In this document: in pieces, positions 54,402 to 62,539 of the stretch
Layout of the letters: every line of letters starts with the position of its first letter
Numbering within the stretch: the stretch's first letter is position 1
Source: CAWBRT01 sp963832365
GTDB taxonomy: Bacteria > Acidobacteriota > Terriglobia > Terriglobales > Acidobacteriaceae
Length of the DNA: 64,000 bases
Assembly: GCA_963832365.1 (NCBI GenBank)
Contig: CAWHUL010000027.1
Span: forward strand, 196,364 to 260,363
Direction: 5' to 3'
Notes under the pieces: model-generated
Databases searched by the model: none
Seen by the model: the letters and a program-made list of their open reading frames with translations, nothing else
Told to the model about the DNA's origin: nothing
Program-made: the position numbers and the translations under genes

Positions 54402-55634
54402 ATGCGCATCCTGTTCACATCGCTGGCGTTTCCGTTCCCGCCTAACAAGGGACACCGGATACGGAATAGCAGCTTGCTGCTGGCGCTTGCCCGCGAGGGC
54501 CATCGCGTGACGCTGGTATCGTTCGCCAGCCCGGAGGACAGCCCGCATTTGCCGCAGGCCGAACATTGCTGCGAACGCGTTATCACGGTGCCGGAGCCGC
54601 GCCCGCAGATGCCGGAGGATTTGCTATTGCGCCTGGCTGCGGCCGCCACGGCAACGCCGTTCGGAGTGAAGCGGTTCTCTCAGGCGCAAATGGCGACGGC
54701 GCTGCTCACCGAACTGCGCCGCGATACCTTCGATGTGGTGATCTGCGACGACATCTACATGTTCGGCAACTTGCCGGCCCACACCGATGCTCCGGTCTTG
54801 CTGAACAAGCACGCCCTCACTTACGAGATTATGGAGCGCTACGCCGCCTATGAAAGCAATCCGGTAACGCGCGCCTATGTGCGCCTGGAAGGCCACAAGG
54901 TGAAGCGCTGGGAAGTGCGCGTGTGCGATGCCGTCGGCGCCGTGTTCGCCTGCTCGGAGCGCGACCGGCACATCATTCGGGAGCTTTGTCCGCGGACGGC
55001 CGTATGCGTGGTCCCCAATGTGATCGACGTCGAACGATACCAACCTCGAACCCCGGCCAGCGCACTCGACGCTGACGACGGACGAACCTTGCTTTATATC
55101 GGCGCCCTGGATTGGCACCCGAATCGCGATGCGGTCCGCTACTTCGTACGCGAGGTATTGCCTGTCGTACGCCGGCTCGTGCCCGGCGTCCATTTCGTAG
55201 TGGCGGGCCGCGGCGCGTCGCAGGAACTCCAGAATTCGCTACAGGCCGATGATGTGGTGTTTACCGGGGAGGTGCCGGACATGGCGGCACAACTTGCCGC
55301 CGCCACGGTCTGTGTTGTTCCGTTGCGTATGGGCAGTGGCACGCGGTTGAAGATCATTGAAGCGGCGGCCATGGAAAAGGCTGTGGTTTCGACCTCGCTC
55401 GGCGCTGAAGGTTTGGAGTTCGCTGCTCCGGCGGAGATTGTGCTTGCCGATACGGCGGAAGCTTTTGCGCAGGCGACGGCTGCGCTTCTGGATGCACCCG
55501 AACGCCGCGCGCAAATGGGCAGGAAAGCCCGCGTACGCGCCTTGGAGTCGTACAGCATTGCCGCGCTGCAAAAGGCACTGCGGTCAGCACTGTCTATCAT
55601 CGATTCCACGAAGTGCCAGGGTTCCAACGTCTAG
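54402..55634 (+). CDS. Glycosyltransferase family 4, PEP-CTERM/EPS-associated type
   Basis: 410 residues, GT-B fold. N-terminal RILFTSLAFPFPPNKGHRIR and HRVTLVSFAS; the C-terminal nucleotide-sugar domain has LLYIGALDWHPNRDAVRYF, the GSGTRLKIIEAAAMEKAVVS donor site (Ex7E) and a C-terminal helix. It most resembles the sugar transferase linked to exosortase/EPS loci. It builds the exopolysaccharide repeat; donor and acceptor are unknown. Confidence 0.87.
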   Translation: MRILFTSLAFPFPPNKGHRIRNSSLLLALAREGHRVTLVSFASPEDSPHLPQAEHCCERVITVPEPRPQMPEDLLLRLAAAATATPFGVKRFSQAQMATALLTELRRDTFDVVICDDIYMFGNLPAHTDAPVLLNKHALTYEIMERYAAYESNPVTRAYVRLEGHKVKRWEVRVCDAVGAVFACSERDRHIIRELCPRTAVCVVPNVIDVERYQPRTPASALDADDGRTLLYIGALDWHPNRDAVRYFVREVLPVVRRLVPGVHFVVAGRGASQELQNSLQADDVVFTGEVPDMAAQLAAATVCVVPLRMGSGTRLKIIEAAAMEKAVVSTSLGAEGLEFAAPAEIVLADTAEAFAQATAALLDAPERRAQMGRKARVRALESYSIAALQKALRSALSIIDSTKCQGSNV

Positions 55635-55806
55635 GCCAGATTCGCGGAAATGGAGCTGGTAGTGGCGTGGCAGGAGTTGTGCCTGGGCCCAAAATTAACG
55701 CTCGTTCCGGCAACTAATCAGAAGGGCTAGCACTTGAAGAGTGGCTACTGGCTTCGGTTTCCGTGTTATTCTGCTGCTTTCAATCTTTCTTTGGGGAAAC
55801 AAACTG

Positions 55807-56148
55807 GTGCCGCAGGAACCGAACAAACGGCCAGAACGCCGCGCTTTTCCACGCCGCAACTGCAGCGGTTCATGTGAGATCCTAGCTCAGGGCAGACGTT
55901 TCGGATGGGGTACTGTCACGGATATGAGCCGTGGGGGATGCTACGTTGAAACGGAACAACTTTTGCCCATCGGCAGCGAAGTGCAACTCCGGCTCAATAT
56001 AGCGAACATCAGCTTGGAGATTTGGGCATGGGTCGCAACAAATCACCCGCTGGTCGGTATGGGATTTCAGTTCCTTCCCATACCAGAATCGAAACAAAGC
56101 GAGTTCAGAGCGATGCTGGCCGAAGTTGCGGCGATGACAGAGCATTAG
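55807..56148 (+). CDS. PilZ-domain c-di-GMP-binding protein
   Basis: 113 residues from a GTG at 55807; the frame is open to 55741, where the added N-terminus is hydrophobic. RPERRAFPRRN holds the RxxxR c-di-GMP motif and TDMSRGGCYVET holds the DxSxxG motif, so binding is likely. The barrel continues VQLRLNIANISLEIWAWV and GMGFQFLPIPESK. It is a single-domain effector. It lies 172 bases after the glycosyltransferase gene, so it may tune exopolysaccharide output. Confidence 0.82.
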   Translation: MPQEPNKRPERRAFPRRNCSGSCEILAQGRRFGWGTVTDMSRGGCYVETEQLLPIGSEVQLRLNIANISLEIWAWVATNHPLVGMGFQFLPIPESKQSEFRAMLAEVAAMTEH

Positions 56149-56836
56149 CATCGTCGCGTGTGAACTGCGGCGGTTAAGCTGACAAACTTTCGCTGTCTGT
56201 ACGCTTCTGAATCGACTGCACTTAGACTGTCAACGGAGTCAAAACCTACGGTTCAGAGGTAGTGGGAGGCTACCCAACTCTGGCCTGCCCGCAAAGCAAA
56301 AATCAGCAGCTTACGTCCCCCGGCTAAGCCCGTACCCGCTCTTCACTGGTTCAGACCTTCCCTAGAGTTGAAGTTCGGATTCGTGAAGGTGCGCTATCGA
56401 GGCTTGACAAAGCATGCCAACCGGCTGTTTGCCGCTTGCGCTCTGGTGAACCGGTTCCTGGTGCGCAGAAAGCTGTGTCCTCGGCGTCGTAGTGTCTCCT
56501 GACGCCGCCAAGTTGCGACAAGGGGCCGCAGGACCGCAAATCAGCACCCGTAACCGAGATGCCGTTTGGAACCTACAGCTTCTCGCTCACAGAACGTGTT
56601 CTTGTTCAGAGGTTCCTTAGGTAACTTCCTTAAGTAACTTGCACAGAGCGCAGTGGAAGAGGAATGTATACGAGTGAGGCGTAATTCTGAAAGCAACATC
56701 GACTCCGAAGAGGTCGGCCGTTGCAGTACAAGACTCCGATAACATCACAGCACAAAACGGAAAGCAACGCAGGCTAAATAGCGACAGGACCCGTTAAGAG
56801 CAGCTTGGCATTCGTAAGAGCCGAAGAGAGGGACAC
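56149..56836. other. Intergenic region with a transposase relic
   Basis: About 690 bases. Apart from the IS5-type relic at 56383-56502 I find no gene or RNA. The tract 56560-56830 is unremarkable until the ribosome site AGAGAGGGACAC at 56823-56834. Confidence 0.5.
56383..56502 (+). pseudogene. IS5-family transposase C-terminal relic
   Basis: The frame reads FVKVRYRGLTKHANRLFAAC and ALVNRFLVRRKL to a stop. This matches the C-terminal end of IS5-type transposases (KVRYRGLAKNxxQLxxLFALANLxxxRR). The rest of the transposase and both ends are gone. Confidence 0.65.
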
Positions 56837-57718
56837 ATGGCACTCAACCAGACACAGAACACCCCTGTCGCCGCCGACACTCTCTTATCGAGGGTGAGTC
56901 GAGAGCTGTCTCGATTAGAGAAGCGCGACTGGGAGTTGTGGCTCGTTGTCGCTTTGAGTGGTCTTGTCGCTAGCTGCGGACTGCTCTTTATCCTGTTTCC
57001 GTCGGTCTTTCGGCAACAAAGCGAGATACATTTCGATTTCACAATTTCCAAGCGACTATTCCTCGGGGTGATTTCTTTCTTGCTCCTGTTGAACACGTAT
57101 ATTGCAGTCCGGCGCACTGAGTTGCGCCGAACGCGTCGGAACTTAGTTGGCACTGCTGTCCAAAGCGAACTAATACGGCTGCGATCGTTCACTGATCCTC
57201 TGACCGAAGTCTATAACCGCCGCTCCCTCGATGAAATGGCGGGACGGTATATCAGCCATGCCCGACGTACACAAGAGCCGCTTACCTTCCTGCTGCTGGA
57301 CCTTGATCGCTTCAAAGAGGTGAACACGCGATTTGGACATCTCATTGGCGATTTCGTACTCGCGGAAATCGCAGGATTGCTCAAAAGTTCAACCCGTGGC
57401 TCCGATGCCGTTGTGCGTTACGGTGGAGATGAGTTTCTCATCGTTCTGGGTAACGCCACGAAGGATGGCGCGGGTGTTGTCGTGAGGCGGATTATGGATT
57501 ATCTAAACCGCTGGAACAAGGGCCGCCATCTTGAGGGGTTGGATGTGACTGTAAGTATCGGGGTGGCAGAGTGGCAAGACGGCCAAACCTTGGACGAAGT
57601 TCTCGACGCCGCTGACCAAGACATGTACGCTATCAAATACGGCCCCGCCATGAAGCCTCGGGTTGCGGCATTCAAACCTGAAAATGAGCCGCCACGCGTC
57701 GGTACGGCAGGCCGATAG
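56837..57718 (+). CDS. Membrane diguanylate cyclase
   Basis: 293 residues. Two membrane helices (LWLVVALSGLVASCGLLFIL and LFLGVISFLLLLNTYIAV) are followed by a coiled linker and a GGDEF domain with DPLTEVYNRRSLDE, LLDLDRFKEVNTRFGHLIGD and RYGGDEFLIVL. RGSD sits five residues before GGDEF as the inhibitory I-site. It should make c-di-GMP in response to a membrane signal. GAGAGGGACAC precedes the ATG. No EAL partner is adjacent. Confidence 0.9.
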   Translation: MALNQTQNTPVAADTLLSRVSRELSRLEKRDWELWLVVALSGLVASCGLLFILFPSVFRQQSEIHFDFTISKRLFLGVISFLLLLNTYIAVRRTELRRTRRNLVGTAVQSELIRLRSFTDPLTEVYNRRSLDEMAGRYISHARRTQEPLTFLLLDLDRFKEVNTRFGHLIGDFVLAEIAGLLKSSTRGSDAVVRYGGDEFLIVLGNATKDGAGVVVRRIMDYLNRWNKGRHLEGLDVTVSIGVAEWQDGQTLDEVLDAADQDMYAIKYGPAMKPRVAAFKPENEPPRVGTAGR

Positions 57719-58027
57719 TTTAGCGCTCGACTGAACGGTTAGAAAAAGAAGAAGCCTGGCGGGTTTTAAGTACTCCTGAATCCTTTCCGCCGTGATTATT
57801 GCCGCGGCACAGGAGAGCAGTTCAGCTGCCTTCATACTCTCACCTAACATAACCAACATTCCGTCCTGATGATTTCAGTCCCTCAGATCTTCTGTCTTAC
57901 GAGCTTAGGCATCGAGCGTCATAAAATCTCGCCGGTGTATACGGAGCGACAATAGCAGTTTTGGTTTTTGGGCATGGGTTCATTTCTCGCATTGCAGCAA
58001 AAGTGTGACATATAATCAAGAGGAAAT
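57719..58027. other. Intergenic region with no feature recognised
   Basis: About 310 bases between the cyclase and the zinc-ribbon protein. AT-rich near 58000-58027 (GACATATAATCAAGAGG), where TATAAT is a plausible -10 for the next gene. Nothing else found. Confidence 0.45.
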
Positions 58028-58636
58028 GTGAGGGGAAGAGTGCCCATACGCTTTAATTACGAAGAAGCTTGGCGTTTGGTGAAGCTAGAATGCCCGACAT
58101 GCCATTGGAAGGGAACATTCGAGCAGGGCTCGGTTGAATATTATGCAGAGCTTATGGAATGCTCATGCCCCGAGTGCGACATTTCGACCGTTTCGATACT
58201 GGCGATAGTGTCCCGCCCAACGGTCGCCGAGATGGCTTCCGGTCATCCCACTGGCATCAGGCAGGGTGCGTGGATAGAGAACACTCAGCGTGAGTTCAAC
58301 TCCCCGCAGTTGGTTAGCAAAGAGCAGTTGCCCGACGTTGATGCGGCGATCTTCGAGCTAACGTGGGATTCTGCGGTTCGAAACGGAAAGCGTTGGACCG
58401 TGATTCAACATGGTGACCATATCCTGTTTTCAGAACCCGAAGTTTGGGGCGGATTCGACTCTCGCTTCGAGGAGGTATGCCGTATTCTCCGTGATAAATA
58501 TGGCGAGCGGGTTACTGATCTTGTGCCGTCCCAGGCCAGCAAGTTGTATCTCTACGGAGACGGGTTATCTGCGGCGGCACAGCTGGCAAAGGTACGAAAA
58601 AGGATATTCGGGGGTTCCGAGATTCAGTCGGGCTGA
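58028..58636 (+). CDS. Zinc-ribbon hypothetical protein
   Basis: 202 residues. An N-terminal treble-clef pair CPTCHWKGTF and CSCPECDIS (residues about 22-53) should bind one zinc ion. The remainder is mixed alpha/beta with TWDSAVRNGKRWTVIQHGDH, a repeated W-rich strand, and FEEVCRILRDKYGERVTDLV. I do not recognise the C-terminal domain. The GTG at 58028 has AGAGGAA just upstream; the GTG at 58040 is an alternative. TATAAT at 58011 suggests its own promoter. Confidence 0.6.
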   Translation: MRGRVPIRFNYEEAWRLVKLECPTCHWKGTFEQGSVEYYAELMECSCPECDISTVSILAIVSRPTVAEMASGHPTGIRQGAWIENTQREFNSPQLVSKEQLPDVDAAIFELTWDSAVRNGKRWTVIQHGDHILFSEPEVWGGFDSRFEEVCRILRDKYGERVTDLVPSQASKLYLYGDGLSAAAQLAKVRKRIFGGSEIQSG

Positions 58637-58734
58637 CCGCCAAATGGGCCCGTATCGGAACAGAGAGCTGGGTGACGTGACAGGCGAATTTTGTACCGGT
58701 GGTAAAGAGACACTGTTACGAGAGGAGCTGGAAA

Positions 58735-58945
58735 ATGGCGAGGAGAAAATACACGCCGGAGCAGATCATCGGGATTCTGCGTTAGGTTGAGGTGGCCGTG
58801 AGCAACGGCCGGAGCACTCCGCAAGCCTGCCGGGAGGCGGGCATCGTTGAGCGCACCTATTATCGCTGGCGTTAGGAATGCGGGTGGGTTGAAGCTCGAA
58901 CAGGCGAAGCGGATGAGGACTCTGGAGCAAGCCGCGATCGGGTGA
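58735..58945 (+). pseudogene. IS3-family OrfA transposase relic
   Basis: The reading frame gives MARRKYTPEQIIGILR, stop, VEVAVSNGRSTPQACREAGI then VERTYYRWR, stop, and on. This is the helix-turn-helix part of IS3 OrfA with two in-frame TAG stops. OrfB and the ends are absent, so it is a dead fragment. Confidence 0.8.
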
Positions 58946-59013
58946 GTCAGGGGCCGGTGTGGTCAACTAGCCGCCCCGCAGAGTAGCCGACCAATATCTA
59001 TTGGCCGCACACG

Positions 59014-59424
59014 TTACTGGATAGAGCGGTCAACTTTTGCAGGTTTCCAGCGCAGCATTGCCGGGAATGAAGACCGATTGGGCGACTTTAGGAATGCGTT
59101 CTCTTCGGTCAACTTTTCCTTTTCCCTCGCCCGAAATTCGGATTCTAAGTCCCAGATGTCCCTATCCGGCTCCAGGCACTGCAGACCGAAGATTCCATCC
59201 TCCGCTTTCCAGCACACCGAGAATCTTACCCGCCTACCACGGCGGTCAAGGGTGACAATCTCGCCGACCGACAAATTTTCCTGAACGCCTCCGAGCCGTG
59301 CTCCTTCCGGGCTAATGTCGTAGGTGTGAGCAATTATCACTTGCTCGCCGTTTGAGTTTGTCGTTCGAGCAATTCTGACGGGCACAACTGCGTTTCTGCG
59401 GGATTCTTTGCGCTTCTCAAACAT
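59014..59424 (-). CDS. PilZ-domain protein
   Basis: 136 residues. FEKRKESRRNAVVPVRI carries a PilZ RxxxR-type motif and YDISPEGARLGG the DxSxxG motif, so c-di-GMP binding is probable. The barrel runs through GEIVTLDRRGRRVRFSVCW and GLQCLEP. A charged C-terminal helix (ESEFRAREKEKLTEENAFLK) follows. GAAAGG precedes the ATG. The downstream target is unknown. Confidence 0.78.
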   Translation of the reverse strand: MFEKRKESRRNAVVPVRIARTTNSNGEQVIIAHTYDISPEGARLGGVQENLSVGEIVTLDRRGRRVRFSVCWKAEDGIFGLQCLEPDRDIWDLESEFRAREKEKLTEENAFLKSPNRSSFPAMLRWKPAKVDRSIQ

Positions 59425-59493
59425 GTCGGACCTTTCCCGGAAATGTGCAACGGGATCCGGTGCTGGTAGTCTGGTCTGCCGTCCTCATTGGGG

Positions 59494-59631
59494 CAAGTTA
59501 CTGAAGTAATGCGCCCCTGTTGCGTGCTAGTAAAAATCCCAGCCCAAGAGCTGGGATTCTTGAGGAGGGTAATGCGCGAAACGAGAGCACTATGCGTCTA
59601 TCTTTTCGATACGTCAAGTTACGGACGTAAT
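59494..59631. repeat. Repeated 17-bp dyad upstream of the coiled-coil gene
   Basis: CAAGTTACTGAAGTAAT (59494-59510) and CAAGTTACGGACGTAAT (59615-59631) match at 15 of 17 bases, and both contain the TTAC-GTAA dyad. Between them AATCCCAGC and GCTGGGATT (59538-59560) form a 9-bp terminator-like hairpin. A binding-site pair for a regulator is possible; the second copy ends 16 bases before the next gene's ATG. Confidence 0.45.
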
Positions 59632-59647
59632 CCCGGAGTCAGCGGCA

Positions 59648-60535
59648 ATGCACGAGCCGGCCTTTTCGACGCCGATGTATCGGACTGGGCAGAACATTCT
59701 TCACCTGCTAATGGCGATGCAAATTCCAGAAACTGTGGCAACTGGCGTGAGTTCATCCTCATCTAATGCAAGCAAATTTGTATGCGCGACTATGATGAGC
59801 GCAGCTACACAGCAGGATACTCATGGCACCCCAGTTGGCCAGATCAAGGAGGCACTAGTGGTGGCTCTGAACACGGCCGAGCTACAGGCGAAATATGATC
59901 TGTATAACAATGTTGTATTGGGGCTGCTCATTGTCGCTGGTGCGATAGTTATCGCCGTTGCCGCCTTCTTAGTGTTAAGCAGCAGGAAAAGCGCAGAATT
60001 GATGAATGCAAAAGACCGCGAGTCGGCGCTTGCTTTGAAAGAGAAGGATTTACAGATCGAGCGAATTCAGCAGGAAAAGGACGAACAGATCGAACAGATA
60101 AAAAGCGAGGCGCTAGTGGAGGCTGAAAAGTCCGCAGCCTTGGCAAGCCGACAAGCCGCCGAAATGGAAAAGGAATACTTGGAATTGAAGCAGCAGCTAG
60201 CCAACCGACGAATTACGAAAAAGCAGCATATGGTTTTGGTAGACATTCTTTCAAAGAAGACCGGGCGGATCATTATCGAGACAATGGGAGACCCGGAATC
60301 GGGGCTCTTCGCTGAAGATGTTTTGAAAACGTTCATCGACTCGGGATGGGAGCTGCAAGGAAGGCTCCTTCCTCAAGGTGTTGTTTGGACCGGCTTAATT
60401 TTGTACAAGTCACCTGACCCCGATGCGGCCACAGTAATGCAAGCCTTAAAATCCGCCGGGATTCCTTTCAGCATGGGGAGCGAAATTCGCGCTAATGCCA
60501 CAATCATGGTCGGAGGGAAACCGCCCCTGTTTTGA
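59648..60535 (+). CDS. Membrane protein with coiled coil, unknown function
   Basis: 295 residues. One membrane helix (NVVLGLLIVAGAIVIAVAAF, about residues 88-112) is followed by a long coiled coil (ALALKEKDLQIERIQQEKDE, EQIKSEALVEAEKSAAL and on, to about 190). The C-terminal domain is alpha/beta: HMVLVDILSKKTGRIII, GDPESGLFAEDVLKTFIDSG, GVVWTGLILYKSPD. I do not recognise the family. The in-frame ATG at 59795 is an alternative start. The coiled coil suggests oligomers on the membrane. Confidence 0.65.
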   Translation: MHEPAFSTPMYRTGQNILHLLMAMQIPETVATGVSSSSSNASKFVCATMMSAATQQDTHGTPVGQIKEALVVALNTAELQAKYDLYNNVVLGLLIVAGAIVIAVAAFLVLSSRKSAELMNAKDRESALALKEKDLQIERIQQEKDEQIEQIKSEALVEAEKSAALASRQAAEMEKEYLELKQQLANRRITKKQHMVLVDILSKKTGRIIIETMGDPESGLFAEDVLKTFIDSGWELQGRLLPQGVVWTGLILYKSPDPDAATVMQALKSAGIPFSMGSEIRANATIMVGGKPPLF

Positions 60536-61007
60536 GCGTTGGTTAAATTAGATCCCCGCGTTTGGTTTTTCCGCTCGTTACGGTCATCGTCAAACTCATC
60601 ATCGCAGATACCGAACTGCGTAGGCTCCACGCTGAATACTTCGCCGCACGAAGCGTCATCGGCCGATTGCACCAAGTAATATGATCTGGCTACTGGCGGG
60701 CGACCCGCAGCGCCAGGCACTTGAAATCGGCAAATAGGCATACCAGCATTCAGGAAATGTTTTTCCTTTTTCTAGGGCAAAAAAACTCTAAAGACATAAT
60801 CGTTATTTTGGCACCCCCGTCGCAAAGCCGCCGAGTTCTCAGCGTAACTATGCGATCCATTTGGCAGCCCAACTGCTGTTTAAACAGAGGCCGGACACGG
60901 CGGCTCAAGGCTTTTAGCGTAAACTGCAACGATAACGATCTCAGCCGGATTGCCCTGGGTGATCACATGCGCAATTTGAAACTGGACCGTTGATTTCTGG
61001 AGGTGCG
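60536..61007. other. Intergenic region before the epimerase
   Basis: About 470 bases without a supportable gene. It contains a loose match to a c-di-GMP-I riboswitch core (GGGCAAA at 60775, GTCGCAAAGCC at 60819-60829) and a GG-N10-GC promoter-like site at 60861-60878. Confidence 0.4.
60861..60878 (+). promoter_or_regulatory. Candidate sigma-54 promoter upstream of the epimerase
   Basis: TTTGGCAGCCCAACTGCT: TGGCA, then CTGC, ten bases between GG and GC. The -12 element is CTGC rather than TTGC. It would give a leader of about 120 bases for the epimerase gene. Confidence 0.4.
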
Positions 61008-61970
61008 ATGGCAAAGTATCTGGTGACGGGGGCGGCTGGCTTTATTGGCCGCTCGATTGCCGCTGAACTTCTCGCAAGGAACGAAAGTGTCCGCGGGATC
61101 GACAATCTTTCGACCGGCAAGCGGGAGAACCTCGTCGGTCTGGAGCGAATGGATTTCATCGAAGCAGATCTCAGGGATGCAGGTGCATGCACCAGGGCCT
61201 GCCAAGGGGTGGAAATTGTTTTCCACGAGGCCGCAATTCCTTCCGTGCCCCGTTCAGTGCTCGAGCCGATCTTCACCAATGAATCGAACGTCTCGGCAAC
61301 GCTTCAATTGCTTGTTGCCGCTCGCGACGCAGGCGTGCGCCGCGTCGTGTATGCCGGCTCATCCTCCGCGTATGGTGACACGCCGAGTTTGCCCAAGCAT
61401 GAAGGAATGCTGCCTGACCCGATCTCGCCGTATGCGGTCTCCAAGCTCGCCGGCGAGTACTACATGAAATCGTTCTACCGGGTTTATGGGTTAGAGACGG
61501 TGACGATCCGGTACTTCAATGTTTTCGGCCCTCATCAGGACCCGTCGTCGCAGTACAGTGGGGTGCTCGCCAAATTCACTATGTGCATGCTCCGCGGCGA
61601 AATTCCGACAATTCATGGAGACGGTGAGCAGAGCCGGGATTTTACCTTCATCCAGAATGTTGTTGAAGGAAACCTTTTGGCCGCCGAAGTGGCCGCTAGT
61701 AATGTCGCCGGCCGCGTTTTCAATATCGCTACCGGGACGCGAATCACGCTGAACGAGACCGTAAAATTACTGCGTGAGCTTGCCGCTTATCGGGGAGAGG
61801 TAAAGCATGGCCCTGAGCGGGCCGGCGACATCAAACATTCCTTGGCCGACGTCAGCCTTGCACGGGAGCATCTTGGCTATACCCCGCGCGTAGACTTCAG
61901 AGAAGGATTGGGGCGCACGGTCGAGTGGTACAAGACCATCATGATGCCGGACAGTACGGGCGGGCACTAA
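61008..61970 (+). CDS. NAD-dependent sugar-nucleotide epimerase (WbpP/GalE-like SDR)
   Basis: 320 residues. NAD site GAAGFIGRSIA, the SSSAYGDTP serine region and catalytic YAVSK, with FNVFGPHQDP and GDGEQSRDFTFI. The pattern resembles UDP-N-acetylglucosamine 4-epimerase (WbpP) more than classic GalE. GGAGGTGCG precedes the ATG at 61008. It would supply the sugar for exopolysaccharide together with the dehydrogenase at 50151. Confidence 0.88.
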   Translation: MAKYLVTGAAGFIGRSIAAELLARNESVRGIDNLSTGKRENLVGLERMDFIEADLRDAGACTRACQGVEIVFHEAAIPSVPRSVLEPIFTNESNVSATLQLLVAARDAGVRRVVYAGSSSAYGDTPSLPKHEGMLPDPISPYAVSKLAGEYYMKSFYRVYGLETVTIRYFNVFGPHQDPSSQYSGVLAKFTMCMLRGEIPTIHGDGEQSRDFTFIQNVVEGNLLAAEVAASNVAGRVFNIATGTRITLNETVKLLRELAAYRGEVKHGPERAGDIKHSLADVSLAREHLGYTPRVDFREGLGRTVEWYKTIMMPDSTGGH

Positions 61971-62539
61971 TATGATGGGTGACCCAGGTATGGAAGAAGC
62001 AGTCGAACGACATGTATGGGTCGTCCCTTTGTTCTTGAGCCCTCACCAATGACCATAGAATTGTAAATTATCCGGGGCCGATACGAAAAGTGTGAACGAG
62101 CCATCGCACAGAACTTCGGTTTGAATTCTAGCGAGAGGCATGGCACGCCCGCTCATCTATTCCTCGAGTCGCCGGGCTTCGCGTCGATGCGCAAGGCCCG
62201 CGCCACCACAAGAGCGTTCGATCAATGCCGGCGGGCGCCGCCGTGGATTTGGTCCACAATCAGCCGGGATCGGGATTGGACAGTTAGGTCGCAGCCAGTT
62301 CGAAAAGAAGCTCTCCCGGTAAAGCATTATCCAAAAATAGTGCACGACTTTGCAGTCGCAGCCCCTGAACAAAAATAATTTGCCTTTGCTTTCAACGCCT
62401 TAATTGCTTCTTGGCTTGGCATCCAGCTTGCATCCTAGAGCGCCAGACTCTATTGGAATCCAGCGACGGCCGTGTAATTTCTGGTCTATCGCTTTTTGGT
62501 AGCATCCGCCTGGATTTGGGGCGAACTAAGGGAGAGAAC
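61971..62539. other. Intergenic region before the second PEP-CTERM gene
   Basis: About 570 bases. Open frames on both strands lack ribosome sites and recognisable sequence. The only element I support is the sigma-54-type promoter at 62416-62433. Confidence 0.5.
62416..62433 (+). promoter_or_regulatory. Candidate sigma-54 promoter of the second PEP-CTERM gene
   Basis: TTGGCATCCAGCTTGCAT: TGGCA and TTGCA with exactly ten bases between GG and GC, a near-consensus site. The GTG start is 107 bases downstream. Confidence 0.6.

Noticed and set aside
56150..56836. Possible tRNA or small RNA in the 690-base gap
   Set aside because: No cloverleaf with a consistent T-loop found; the only recognisable part is a transposase tail.
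59488..59766. 92-residue open frame before the coiled-coil gene
   Set aside because: It reads through repeated hairpins and overlaps the next gene in another frame. It looks like chance, though an internal ATG has a good ribosome site.
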